Positions 44,226 to 53,346 of a stretch of DNA of 64,000 nt are shown piece after piece; position 1 is the first letter of the stretch, and every line of letters starts with the position of its first letter. The stretch covers positions 186,001 to 250,000 of the forward strand of contig CAYOJW010000004.1 in NCBI GenBank assembly GCA_964404445.1, given 5' to 3'. The position numbers and the translations under genes are program-made. A model generated the notes under the pieces. That model saw only the letters and a list, made by a program, of their open reading frames with translations. It had not been told where the DNA came from and ran no database searches. The stretch comes from UBA2336 sp964404445. GTDB taxonomy: Bacteria > Bacteroidota > Bacteroidia > Cytophagales > Cyclobacteriaceae.

Positions 44226-45472
44226 GAAACAATCGTGTTTTTTCGATTATATTTTTCTCGGTGCTGGGTATTGCGCTGGTGTATTTCTTTTACCTGTCTT
44301 CGCAGGGCAACCCACGGCATAACTGGCACGAAACGTACGACAGCGAGAGTTCGCAACCATACGGTACGAGTTTTATCCGGCAAATGCTCAAATCATACTC
44401 AGGCGATGATTTTGTTTTCAATACCAACAACCCTGTCCACAAGTTACTCGACTCGCTTCGCGGACAGCAAGAAACCATGTATGTGTTTATTGGCGGATCG
44501 CTATACCTCGACACCATGGATATATCGGCTCTTAAAAAATTTGTTGAATCCGGCAACGATGCCTTCATCATCTGTTTGGAAACACCGTACTACCTCATGG
44601 ATGCCTTCTATACGCACGATTGCACTTACGACCTGAATTATCATACGGTTGATACCCTGCCCATACAAGCTAATTTTTATCACCCGGCATTTGTTTCAAA
44701 ACGTTCCTATCCTTTCGCCTATCGCATAAACGACAAAGACAGATCGTATTACTGGAGCTACCTGAACAACGAAGTGTTGTGCGATTCGGTACGGTCTGTT
44801 GTTCCGTTAGGATATTTTAATGACGACCGTGTGAATTTTTTCAAATTACCTTTAGGGAACGGTAATCTGTATGCCCATACCAACCCGGTATTGTTCACGA
44901 ATTACTTCATGACTTCCGAGCGCAATACCGAGTATGCCTCATCGGTGTTTTCGCACTCATCGTTCCGCAATATTATCTGGGACGATTACAGCAAAGACCC
45001 GTTCTTTAAAGGTGACCGCAACCCCTACTACAACCCGTTGTACTTTGTAATGCAACAGCCCGCTTTGCGTTATGCGTGGTGGATCATGGTAGTGCTGGCG
45101 TTGCTTTATGTAGTTTTTGCCGCCAAGCGTCAACAACGGTTTATACCTGTAACCGAACCGAAAGTGAACACATCGTTGGCATTTTTACAAACGGTTTCAT
45201 CGTTGTACTACCACAATCAGAACCATACAAGTATGGCGCATAAAAAAATGCGGCATTTCCTGCATTTCGTACGCACACGATACAACCTGTCAACCCATAA
45301 AACCGATGCCGACTTCATTAAAAAACTATCAGCCAAATCGCAGGTAAGCGAAGCCGACATCGAAACAATTTTTAATCAGTATAAGATTATCGAAAATTTT
45401 CAGGATATTTATTCAGCACGCTTAGCCGATTTATACGAAGCCATTCATCATTTTTATACACAGGCAAAATAA
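44222..45472 (+). CDS. DUF4350-domain membrane protein
   Basis: A 416-residue protein with one N-terminal helix (VFSIIFFSVLGIALVYFFYL), a periplasmic domain (about 30-280) containing QPYGTSFIRQMLKSY and TMYVFIGGSLYLD, and a second helix near 285 (WWIMVVLALLYVVFAAKRQQ) before a cytoplasmic helical tail. DUF4350 proteins sit beside DUF4129 and MoxR genes in many bacteria. The function is unknown. It overlaps the DUF4129 gene by 4 bp; the MoxR gene follows after 5 bp. Confidence 0.8.
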   Translation: MRNNRVFSIIFFSVLGIALVYFFYLSSQGNPRHNWHETYDSESSQPYGTSFIRQMLKSYSGDDFVFNTNNPVHKLLDSLRGQQETMYVFIGGSLYLDTMDISALKKFVESGNDAFIICLETPYYLMDAFYTHDCTYDLNYHTVDTLPIQANFYHPAFVSKRSYPFAYRINDKDRSYYWSYLNNEVLCDSVRSVVPLGYFNDDRVNFFKLPLGNGNLYAHTNPVLFTNYFMTSERNTEYASSVFSHSSFRNIIWDDYSKDPFFKGDRNPYYNPLYFVMQQPALRYAWWIMVVLALLYVVFAAKRQQRFIPVTEPKVNTSLAFLQTVSSLYYHNQNHTSMAHKKMRHFLHFVRTRYNLSTHKTDADFIKKLSAKSQVSEADIETIFNQYKIIENFQDIYSARLADLYEAIHHFYTQAK

Positions 45473-45477
45473 TTTTT

Positions 45478-46467
45478 ATGGAAGAAGAACTACTATCCGC
45501 CCCAAGCCCCATCCAGCACGAGCTTGATGTATTAAACGAACGCATAACGCAGGTAAAAACCGAAGTTGGCAAACTGGTCGTTGGCCAGGAAAAAACACTC
45601 GACCTGATTTTGGCCGGTATTTTTACCGGTGGCCATATTTTGTTAGAGGGCGTGCCCGGCATTGCCAAAACCCTTACGGCCAAACTTGTGGCGCGCACCT
45701 TGTCGGTTGAGTTTTCGCGCATACAGTTTACGCCCGACCTCATGCCGACCGATGTTGTAGGCACATCGGTATTCAACGTTAAAACCTCTGAGTTTACTTT
45801 TAACCGGGGGCCTGTTTTTGCCAACGTTGTGTTGGTCGATGAAATTAACCGCGCTCCGGCCAAAACACAATCGGCCTTGTTTGAGGTAATGGAAGAACGG
45901 CAAATAACCGTTGATGGAACAACCTATATACTTGATTTTCCTTTTCTGATTATTGCTACGCAAAACCCTATCGAACAGGAAGGCACATACCGTTTGCCGG
46001 AAGCGCAACTCGACCGCTTTTTATTCAGAATTAAATTAACCTACCCGAACATTGAACAGGAAACCGAAATATTAAAACGCTTCCGTAACGATTTCACACA
46101 AAAAACAATAGAAACCGTACAGGCTGTTTTAAGCCGGCAAGATTTGAAACAATGTCAGGAAATCATCGAGAAAATTCATATCAACGATGAAATCCTGTTG
46201 TACATCGCGCAGGTAGTAAGCAACACGCGCAACCACAGCGATTTATCGTTGGGGGCATCACCACGTGCATCATTATCCATCATGCGCGCTGCAAAAGCCA
46301 TTGCCGCCATGAGCGGTCGTGATTTCGTAACACCCGATGACGTGAAATATGTGGCGGCTCCTGTATTAAACCATCGTATCATTCTTACTGCCGAGCGTGA
46401 AATGGAAGGTGTTGAGCCGGAAGAAATCATTCAGGAAATTACACAACGAATTGAAATACCCCGGTGA
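45478..46467 (+). CDS. MoxR-family AAA+ ATPase
   Basis: A 329-residue AAA+ protein. Walker A is GHILLEGVPGIAKTLTAKLV, followed by FTPDLMPTDVVGTSVFN (the MoxR sequence around the first inserted helix), Walker B VVLVDEINRAPAKTQSALFE, and the sensor region PFLIIATQNPIEQEGTYRLP. The C-terminal lid ends in ITQRIEIPR. MoxR ATPases act as chaperones that mature or insert proteins together with vWA-domain partners; the DUF58 protein next door is such a candidate. Stop and GTG start overlap (GTGA). Confidence 0.93.
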   Translation: MEEELLSAPSPIQHELDVLNERITQVKTEVGKLVVGQEKTLDLILAGIFTGGHILLEGVPGIAKTLTAKLVARTLSVEFSRIQFTPDLMPTDVVGTSVFNVKTSEFTFNRGPVFANVVLVDEINRAPAKTQSALFEVMEERQITVDGTTYILDFPFLIIATQNPIEQEGTYRLPEAQLDRFLFRIKLTYPNIEQETEILKRFRNDFTQKTIETVQAVLSRQDLKQCQEIIEKIHINDEILLYIAQVVSNTRNHSDLSLGASPRASLSIMRAAKAIAAMSGRDFVTPDDVKYVAAPVLNHRIILTAEREMEGVEPEEIIQEITQRIEIPR

Positions 46468-47798
46468 GATTTTCGCTTAAAAGTTTATTCTTAAACAACC
46501 GGTTTTTCTACGGAGGCGGCAGTCTTATGTTGCTCATGCTGCTGGCCTATCCGTTTGAAATTCTCTTACCTGTAACATTAGCCGGGTTGGTGCTTTTTGC
46601 GCTGATCGCCTTTTCGGATATTCTTTTGTTGTACAGCAAACGGGTAAACATTACCGCTAAACGTTCGCTTACTAAAGTATTGTCGCTGGGCGATGCTAAC
46701 CCGGTTGAACTTTCGTTGCGCAATGCTTCGTCCATAAAGCTGTATGTTACACTAATTGACGAAATACCCGAACAGTTTCAGATCCGTAACTTCAACCGCA
46801 GCCTCACACTCAATCCCGGACAATCCGATCATCACGTTTACCATCTCAAACCCACTACCCGGGGCGAGTATCATTTTGGTGATTTACATTGTTTCATCCG
46901 GTCATCGCTGGGATTGGTGAAGCGTAGAATTACGTTTCCGTTAAGCCTTATGGTTCCGGTATATCCGTCTATCATTCAAATGAAGCGGTTCGAGTTAAAA
47001 TCGTTTATCCGCACATCTGAAGAATATGGCGTAAAACGTATGCAACGCATCGGGCACAGCTACGAGTTTGAACACATTAAACATTACGTTAGCGGAGATG
47101 ATTACCGCAGCATCAACTGGAAGGCAACCGGCCGGAGGGCGCAACTCATGGTAAACCAGTACGAAGATGAAAAATCGCAACAGGTATATTGCCTGTTAGA
47201 CCGGAGCCGTGTAATGCACATGCCCTTTGACGGACTGAGTTTGCTGGATTATGCCGTGAATGCCTCGCTCGTTATCTCAAACATTGTATTGCAAAAACAA
47301 GATAAAGCCGGACTGTTAACCTTTGCCGATAAAATCGGAACGGCATTAAAAGCCGAGCGAAGTAAGCAACAGTTAAAACAAATTTTAGAAGCGCTTTACA
47401 ACGAAGAAGAAAAACCGGCCGAAGCCAACTACGAACTTATGTACACAGCTTCGCGCAGGTTCATTAAAGGGCGTAGCCTCATTTTTTTATTTACGAATTT
47501 TGAAAGTGAATATGCGTTACAGCGTGTAATCCCGCAATTGCGGAACATTAACCGCCAGCATTTATTAGTGGTTGTTTTCTTTGAAAATACCGAGATCAGC
47601 AACTTTGCAAAAAATCCGGCACATTCACTCGAAGATGTTTACGCGCAAATTACAGCCGAAGAATATGCCTATAACAAAATGCAATTGGTACAACGGCTTA
47701 AACAATTTGGCATTATGAGCATTCTTACCAAACCCGAAAACCTTACGGTTGCCACCATCAACAAATACCTTGAGTTAAAAGCGCGGGGATTGATTTAA
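46464..47798 (+). CDS. DUF58-family protein (MoxR partner)
   Basis: A 444-residue protein starting at GTG inside the end of the MoxR gene. Two hydrophobic helices at residues ~15-60 anchor it (GGGSLMLLMLLAYPFEILLP; GLVLFALIAFSDILLL). The DUF58 signature is the YEFEHIKHYVSGDDYRSINW segment plus KATGRR, followed by a vWA-like fold (QVYCLLDRSRVMHMPFDG; the usual D-x-S-x-S metal site is D-R-S-R). It ends the SpoIIM operon; a strong terminator follows. Confidence 0.9.
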   Translation: MRFSLKSLFLNNRFFYGGGSLMLLMLLAYPFEILLPVTLAGLVLFALIAFSDILLLYSKRVNITAKRSLTKVLSLGDANPVELSLRNASSIKLYVTLIDEIPEQFQIRNFNRSLTLNPGQSDHHVYHLKPTTRGEYHFGDLHCFIRSSLGLVKRRITFPLSLMVPVYPSIIQMKRFELKSFIRTSEEYGVKRMQRIGHSYEFEHIKHYVSGDDYRSINWKATGRRAQLMVNQYEDEKSQQVYCLLDRSRVMHMPFDGLSLLDYAVNASLVISNIVLQKQDKAGLLTFADKIGTALKAERSKQQLKQILEALYNEEEKPAEANYELMYTASRRFIKGRSLIFLFTNFESEYALQRVIPQLRNINRQHLLVVVFFENTEISNFAKNPAHSLEDVYAQITAEEYAYNKMQLVQRLKQFGIMSILTKPENLTVATINKYLELKARGLI

Positions 47799-48159
47799 CT
47801 ATTAAAGGTATCCTAACCTTTACATAAAACAAAAGGCACAATACCCGTTGAGTATTGTGCCTTTTCTACTTTCTAAAACGAATGCAAATCCGATGGCTTA
47901 TCGGATGTCTCACCTCATTGTTTCGATTAGTCGTTTTTTTATAAAACCAGTAAGTAATGGTTTGGTCATCCCGAGGAACGAGGGATCCGCGCATGCCTTT
48001 AGGCTTAACCAAGCCTGTTTTGGTACTGTATGTTAGAAAATGCCTCGCAATCACGATTGGGTGATTTTCAGAAAATATGCAGGCTCGGCATGACCCACAC
48101 CAGATAAGTCTTATTCATAACTACCCGCGACATCCGATTTGAAATGTCCCCTCTAAAAC
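47799..48159. repeat. 361-bp spacer with REP/MITE-like palindromic element (47964-48095)
   Basis: After the terminator at 47831-47868, the spacer contains a ~132-bp element bounded by GGTCATCCCGAG (47964-47975) and CTCGGCATGACC (48084-48095), inverted copies with one mismatch. Inside are ATCCC/GGGAT (47968-47986), AGGCTT-AACC-AAGCCT (48001-48016) and AATCAC-N6-GTGATT (48049-48066). GTCATCCCGAGG with AACGAGGGATC looks like an interspersed repeat seen in many Bacteroidota genomes (recalled, not checked). No gene is visible in the rest. Confidence 0.55.
47831..47868 (+). terminator. rho-independent terminator of the MoxR/DUF58 operon
   Basis: AAAAGGCACAATAC (47831-47844) pairs exactly with GTATTGTGCCTTTT (47852-47865) around a 7-base loop; a T-rich tract follows. 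Confidence 0.85.
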
Positions 48160-48603
48160 TTAGTTCTTATAGAAAACAAACGTTCCGGCTATTTTATCGT
48201 GTAGGGCTTGTTTACGCTCATCCCAACCGGCCATCATAAACCCGATCAACAGTATAAGTGCCGAGGGGATTTTTGCAAAGTATCGCCCTAATGCATTTGC
48301 AAACGAAAGCCTGTTACCGTTTTCGTCACCAACCTGAATGCCCACGGCCATCTTACCCAGGGTAGCCTGCCGTTCGGAGCTTTCCATAAAACCAAAGTAT
48401 AAAACACCAATGATCAAACTGATTATTTGCACTCCCACGTTGGAATCAAAAAAACTGCTTTCCTCAAAAAAAGCATATTCAAAAACCGTGTTTATACAGA
48501 ATAACAAAATCGAGTCAATTAAATATGCAACAAACCGGATCCAAAAACCGGCATATTCAAGCCGTTTGTTTTCGATTGTGGGAGCGTCTAAAATCTGATC
48601 CAT
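48160..48603 (-). CDS. small RDD-family membrane protein
   Basis: A 147-residue protein consisting of a single RDD domain with three to four helices: YAGFWIRFVAYLIDSILLFC (Arg and Asp in the first helix), VGVQIISLIIGVLYFGFMES, LGKMAVGIQV with DENGNRLSF, and the last IPSALILLIGFMMAGWDERK followed by QALHDKIAGTFV. The function is unknown. It is alone, between a REP-like element and the secDF terminator. Confidence 0.88.
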   Translation of the reverse strand: MDQILDAPTIENKRLEYAGFWIRFVAYLIDSILLFCINTVFEYAFFEESSFFDSNVGVQIISLIIGVLYFGFMESSERQATLGKMAVGIQVGDENGNRLSFANALGRYFAKIPSALILLIGFMMAGWDERKQALHDKIAGTFVFYKN

Positions 48604-48638
48604 GAAGAAACAAGGGTTAAGTTTATTTCCGAAGGTAA

Positions 48639-48675
48639 TAAAAAAATAATCCAGCCGCTTACAGGGCTGGATTAT
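48639..48675 (-). terminator. rho-independent terminator of secDF
   Basis: ATAATCCAGCC (48646-48656) pairs with GGCTGGATTAT (48665-48675); on the minus strand the stem is followed by seven T. It lies just beyond the secDF stop. Confidence 0.82.
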
Positions 48676-48700
48676 CCAATATATGACTGTCGCTTACAGG

Positions 48701-51649
48701 TTATTTTTTCTTTTTCGAGAAATCAACCAGTACCGGTGTACCGATACACAATGAAGAATAGGTACCGATCAATACCCCAATTAACATGGCGAACGTAAAG
48801 CCTTTAATGGTTTCACCGCCAAAAATGAAGAGGATAATGATTACAAATATGGTTGACATACCCGTGATCAACGTACGGCTAAGGGTATCGTTCAACGCAC
48901 GGTTAACCACCGAGGCTTCTTCTTCATCGCTGCGTTTGTTTGCCAAAAACTCACGCACACGGTCAAACACCACCACACTATCGTTGATCGAGTAACCAAT
49001 CACCGTAAGGATAGCCGCGATAAAAGCCTGATCGATCTCAAGCGCAAACGGCATAATATTTTCCAGCAACACAAAAATCGACAGCACCATCAATACCGTG
49101 TGTACTAAGCTAACCATTGTACCCATAGCAAACTGCCATCTGCGGAAACGGATCAGTATATACAAGAACATTAACCCTACGGCCACTGCTAACGAATAAA
49201 TGGCCGAAGCTTTGGTATCGTTCGCGATAGTCGGGCCAACCAACACCGGGCGCAACACACTGGCTTTGTTACCGCTAAATTTGGCTAAGCCGTTGTTCAA
49301 CTGTTCTTCGGCCTTGTTGGTAGCATCTTCCGAATCGTCTTCAACCAGGTAATCGGTTGTAATCTGGTAACGCAGGTTCGAGCCATACGTTTTTACTTCT
49401 GGGGCAGAGCCAAAAGCATCGGCTAAGTTTTCGCGGATGGCGCCCGCCTCAACCGGTTGTTCAAATTCAACAATGTAGCTTCTTCCGCCTTTGAAATCGA
49501 CACCGTAGTTGAAGCCTTTAATGGCCAGCCCTACCATACCGGCTACGATAATCGACAGCGATACCGCGTAGTAAATTTTACGGTTACCGATAAAGTTGAT
49601 TTTGATAGAACGGAAAAGATTTTTAGACCAGCCTTGTGAAAAGCTGATGTTCACTTTTTTGCGGATCAGGTATTCGAACATCACACGGGTAACGAATACC
49701 GAAGTAAAGAACGAACACAAAATACCGATTACAAGCGTTACTGCGAAGCCGAAAATCAAACCCGTACCAAACACCAACAGCACAGCACCTTTAATGAGTG
49801 TGGTAACGTTCGAGTCGATAATGGCCGAGAATGCGTTTTTGTAACCCGCCCGCACAGCCGTTGATAAATCTCTTCCCAACGCCAGATCTTCTTTTACACG
49901 TTCGTTGATCAGTACGTTTGCATCCACCGCAATGGCCAGCGACAACAACGTACCCGCAATACCCGGAAGCGTAAGCGAAGCATTTAACGAAGCCAGTACC
50001 CCTAACAGGAAAATCAGGTTCAGGATCACGGCTAAGTCGGCCACCCAGCCCGCACTGCTATACACTACAAACATGAAGATGATAATCACAATAAAACCGG
50101 CTACGATCGAGATCAAACCGTTTTGAATAGCTTCCTGCCCTAATGTTGAACCTACCGAAGTAAACTCAACAATTTTTGTAGGCGCTGGTAATGAACCTGC
50201 TTTTAAGATGTTGGCTAAATCTTTTGCTTCATCGATGGTGAAGTTACCGGAAATTTGTGAGTTACCGTTTGGAATTTCACCATTAACCGATGGTGCTGAG
50301 TAAACCGCGTTATCCAGCACAATGGCAATACGGCCTTTAGGTGATTTATTGGCGGCCTCGGCTGTCATCTTTGCCCATACACGGGTTCCGGTAGCGTTCA
50401 TTTTCATGCTCACGGCCGGGCGTGCATATTCGTCAAGGTCTTGCGTTGCGTTGTTGATTACTTCACCGGTAAGTTTAGGAACACCGTTTCTTCCTTTATC
50501 GAGGAAATACAATTCAAGCGCTTCGCCCATTTTGTAAACATCATCGGGCTTGTTGCTCCAATATACGCCAACGTTGCGGGGCAACAGGTTGCGCACATCG
50601 GCACGTTTGAAAATCGCATTGATCTCGGCTGTATCTTTTAATTCGTAACGGAATGTGCCCGATGGTTTGCTGAGTGCAAACAACGGAGAAACATTCATGT
50701 TGGTTAATGAATCGAGGCCGCTCTTCGCGCTGTCTTCGACAGATTTAAGCTGGTTTTCGAGATCATCAGTTGTCGTTGAGTCGGCAGGGGCAGTTAATTG
50801 TTTTGCCAGTTCATCACGATCGGCCGATGTTGAGCCTGATAAGGCTTTCTTTGTTTTTTGTTCTTTTAACAATAAGTCGTTGATGGCAATAAACGAGTTG
50901 TTCAGTGTGTTCATATCCACTACATCCCAAAACTCTAAGCGGGCAACACCCTGTAATAATTTACGAACACGCTGCGGGTTTTCAGCGCCCGGTATTTCAA
51001 CCTGGATTCTTTCGGTACCGATTAACCGCTGAATGTTTGGTTGTGAAGTACCGAACTGATCTAAACGATTGTTCAAAATCGTAAAAGCGCGATCGATGGC
51101 CTGGTCAACTTCCTGGTTTACTGTTTTAACAACCTGCTCATCGGTATCTTGTAAGCTGATACGGCCACGGGTTGAGGCGTTGGCAAAAATCGAAGCGAAT
51201 TTTCTGTTGGGGTTATCCTTACGGAAATTTTCAAAAAACAAATCGGCAAACGGACGCGGACTGGTTTTGTGTGCAATGTTGGCTTTGTTGAGCGCACTCA
51301 CAAAAGCCGAGTCGGTTGAATTGCCGGCCAATCCACGGATGATGTCAACCGGGGAAACCTCCAGCGTAACGTGCATACCGCCCTGTAAGTCGAGTCCCAG
51401 GCTGATCTCGCTGTTTTTAACTTCTTTGTAGGTGTATTCTTTTATACCCAACAAGTTGTAAACCGGTTTGTTCCAAACCGAATCGAGGTATTGTTGTTTT
51501 TTGTCGATGTCAACTTCGCCCTTTGCATTGGTCGCATAAGCGGTGGCATCGCGCTGTACGCCACGCGACACTAATGTGAACGACAGGTAATAAAAGCAGA
51601 GTAATGAAAATACGATCGTTAGTGTAACGACCATTCCTTTGTTTTGCAT
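48701..51649 (-). CDS. secDF: fused protein translocase subunit SecDF
   Basis: A 982-residue fusion of SecD and SecF, proton-driven membrane subunits that help Sec export. The SecD half (about 1-640) has LGLDLQGGMHVTLEV (the typical G-L-D-L-x-G-G), a large P1 periplasmic domain with a Ser/Lys-rich insertion around 270-330, and the helices GFIVIIIFMFVVYSSAGWVA, with AVDANVLINERVKEDL. The SecF half (about 680-980) has GVDFKGGRSYIVEFEQP and YSINDSVVVFDRVREFL. Fusion is usual in Bacteroidota. It is monocistronic with its own terminator. Confidence 0.96.
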   Translation of the reverse strand: MQNKGMVVTLTIVFSLLCFYYLSFTLVSRGVQRDATAYATNAKGEVDIDKKQQYLDSVWNKPVYNLLGIKEYTYKEVKNSEISLGLDLQGGMHVTLEVSPVDIIRGLAGNSTDSAFVSALNKANIAHKTSPRPFADLFFENFRKDNPNRKFASIFANASTRGRISLQDTDEQVVKTVNQEVDQAIDRAFTILNNRLDQFGTSQPNIQRLIGTERIQVEIPGAENPQRVRKLLQGVARLEFWDVVDMNTLNNSFIAINDLLLKEQKTKKALSGSTSADRDELAKQLTAPADSTTTDDLENQLKSVEDSAKSGLDSLTNMNVSPLFALSKPSGTFRYELKDTAEINAIFKRADVRNLLPRNVGVYWSNKPDDVYKMGEALELYFLDKGRNGVPKLTGEVINNATQDLDEYARPAVSMKMNATGTRVWAKMTAEAANKSPKGRIAIVLDNAVYSAPSVNGEIPNGNSQISGNFTIDEAKDLANILKAGSLPAPTKIVEFTSVGSTLGQEAIQNGLISIVAGFIVIIIFMFVVYSSAGWVADLAVILNLIFLLGVLASLNASLTLPGIAGTLLSLAIAVDANVLINERVKEDLALGRDLSTAVRAGYKNAFSAIIDSNVTTLIKGAVLLVFGTGLIFGFAVTLVIGILCSFFTSVFVTRVMFEYLIRKKVNISFSQGWSKNLFRSIKINFIGNRKIYYAVSLSIIVAGMVGLAIKGFNYGVDFKGGRSYIVEFEQPVEAGAIRENLADAFGSAPEVKTYGSNLRYQITTDYLVEDDSEDATNKAEEQLNNGLAKFSGNKASVLRPVLVGPTIANDTKASAIYSLAVAVGLMFLYILIRFRRWQFAMGTMVSLVHTVLMVLSIFVLLENIMPFALEIDQAFIAAILTVIGYSINDSVVVFDRVREFLANKRSDEEEASVVNRALNDTLSRTLITGMSTIFVIIILFIFGGETIKGFTFAMLIGVLIGTYSSLCIGTPVLVDFSKKKK

Positions 51650-51735
51650 ATTTATAAATTTATTGAATAGGTACTTAGTGAACGATAGCCTTTACACATA
51701 CGCGCAACGACTATACAAAAAAGGTGAAGTGAAAA

Positions 51736-52089
51736 TCAGGGTGCGTTCGGGGCAATGATAAACCTGAACATCGCCTGGAAGAGGCGATTAACAATAACGG
51801 GGAATTCAACAGGTGTTTCGTCTTCTTCCGTTTCAAAAAGCGTTTCCGTTACAAAAGCCATTGCTTCGCTGATCTCGATGTGCGAAACCGATGAAATGGT
51901 ATTGGAAGGGATAGAAACATAGAAATCGTGACTTTTCTCGGCCTGTTTCGACTGTTGCTCTGTTTCAACTTTTTTCTGGCAATAGGTTGCCGCCTGGAAG
52001 TAGAAAAGTTGCGAAAATACAATAACCGCTGCCGTGGCAATACCTGCCAGAAGCGTTAAAACCTTGTATTTCCGCGAATTTTCCATCAT
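51736..52089 (-). CDS. small membrane-anchored hypothetical protein
   Basis: A 117-residue protein when started at ATG 52089 (MMENSRKYKVLTLL). One transmembrane helix near residues 10-30 (VLTLLAGIATAAVIVFSQLF) is followed by a charged linker (KKVETEQQSKQAEKSHD) and a periplasmic part with many acidic residues. I recognise no family. It follows udk on the same strand after 55 bp, in which a TACTTTTG box (52099-52106, minus strand) could be its own promoter. Confidence 0.55.
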   Translation of the reverse strand: MMENSRKYKVLTLLAGIATAAVIVFSQLFYFQAATYCQKKVETEQQSKQAEKSHDFYVSIPSNTISSVSHIEISEAMAFVTETLFETEEDETPVEFPVIVNRLFQAMFRFIIAPNAP

Positions 52090-52144
52090 AAAGGGATACA
52101 AAAGTATAGAATTACCCCAAAAATGAAAGTCGGTTGTCAAAAAA

Positions 52145-52765
52145 TCATCCGGCTATTTTGGCTTTGATGGCCAGCGCCAGGAAATCAAGCGCCCGGTTAA
52201 AGTCATTGTTATTGGGTATAACAATATCGGCACGGTGTTTCAGGGGCTTGATAAGCGTTTCATATACGGGCATTACGTGGTTTTCGTAACGGTACAGTAC
52301 ATCGTCTAAATCGTAGCCGCGTTCTTCGTTATCGCGCCTGATCCTGCGGCTGAGTTTTAGGTGATCTTTGGCTTCGATGAATATTTTCAGATCAAGCTCA
52401 CGCTCAATATCCGGAAAGTATTGTACAAACAGCCCTTCAATGATAATCACCGGGGCAGGTACAAACTCAAGGATTTTCGGTGTAACGCTGGGATTATTAA
52501 AGGTATATTCCTGTTTACGAAGCACTTCACCGCGTTTCAGGGTTTGGATGTCGCGCAGAAATTGTTCGTGATCGATAGACTCCGGCAGGTCGAAATTTTT
52601 GATGCCTCGTTCATCTAACCGTTGGCGGTCGCGCGGATGGTAATAATGATCCTGCGAGATGAGGCAAAGCTCATTAGCCGAAAACCTGTTTTCGAGGTTT
52701 CTCAGAAAGAATGTTTTCCCGGATCCGCTTCCTCCGGTTATGCCGATGGTGTATGGTTTAATCAT
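52145..52765 (-). CDS. udk: uridine kinase family protein
   Basis: A 206-residue P-loop kinase. The Walker A IGITGGSGSGKTFFLRNL, the LISQDHYYHPRD substrate-binding segment, NFDLPESIDHEQF and RRIRRDNEERGYDLDDVLYR lid region all match uridine/cytidine kinases, which phosphorylate the nucleosides with ATP or GTP in pyrimidine salvage. Its start overlaps the end of rdgB by 4 bp, so the two are coupled. Confidence 0.92.
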   Translation of the reverse strand: MIKPYTIGITGGSGSGKTFFLRNLENRFSANELCLISQDHYYHPRDRQRLDERGIKNFDLPESIDHEQFLRDIQTLKRGEVLRKQEYTFNNPSVTPKILEFVPAPVIIIEGLFVQYFPDIERELDLKIFIEAKDHLKLSRRIRRDNEERGYDLDDVLYRYENHVMPVYETLIKPLKHRADIVIPNNNDFNRALDFLALAIKAKIAG

Positions 52766-53346
52766 GAATATTTCTGCCGCAGAAAATTAACGAGTTTTTT
52801 TACAGCGACAGCCCGGTGGCTAATTAAATTTTTCTGTTCGAGCTCCATCTCGGCAAAAGTTTTGTCGTAACCATCGGGTACAAACACCGGGTCATATCCA
52901 AACCCTTTTGTACCGCGAGGCGCTTCGGCAATGATGCCCGGTACAATGCCTTCAAAGGTGGTTACCATACCCTGATCGATGAGGGCAATAACGGTTTTAA
53001 ACCGCGCCCTGCGGTTGGTTTTATCCTGTAATCGATTTAACACCAACTGCATATTGTCGGTATCGTTGCGTTGCGCGCCTGCGTAGCGTGCCGAAAAAAC
53101 ACCGGGTTCACCGTTAAGCGCCTCCACTTCCAAACCCGTGTCATCGGCAAAACACGAAACACCGTAACGATCAAAAACATATTGTGCCTTTTGCAGCGCA
53201 TTGCCTTCGATGGTGGGTTGGGTTTCGGGAAGTTCTTCAATACAACCGATGTCGCTTAAATTTTGCAACACGAAAAAAGGCCCTAACAGGGCCTTGATTT
53301 CGTGTGTTTTGTTTTTATTGTTGGTTGCGAAACAAAGTGTTTTCAT
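52762..53346 (-). CDS. rdgB: XTP/dITP pyrophosphatase (RdgB/HAM1)
   Basis: A 194-residue house-cleaning enzyme that removes non-canonical purine triphosphates. It shows CFATNNKNKTHEIKALLG at the start, the central DDTGLEVEALNGEPGVFSAR motif, PRGTKGFGYDPVFVP and, near the end, FAEMELEQKNLISHRAVAV. Length and motif order are those of the family. It lies between genes of an FKBP lipoprotein and udk, with 4-bp overlaps on both sides. Confidence 0.94.
   Translation of the reverse strand: MKTLCFATNNKNKTHEIKALLGPFFVLQNLSDIGCIEELPETQPTIEGNALQKAQYVFDRYGVSCFADDTGLEVEALNGEPGVFSARYAGAQRNDTDNMQLVLNRLQDKTNRRARFKTVIALIDQGMVTTFEGIVPGIIAEAPRGTKGFGYDPVFVPDGYDKTFAEMELEQKNLISHRAVAVKKLVNFLRQKYS

Noticed and set aside
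45387..45863. 158-residue minus-strand open frame
   Set aside because: Antisense to the start of the MoxR gene, Ser/Thr-rich as expected from a shadow frame.
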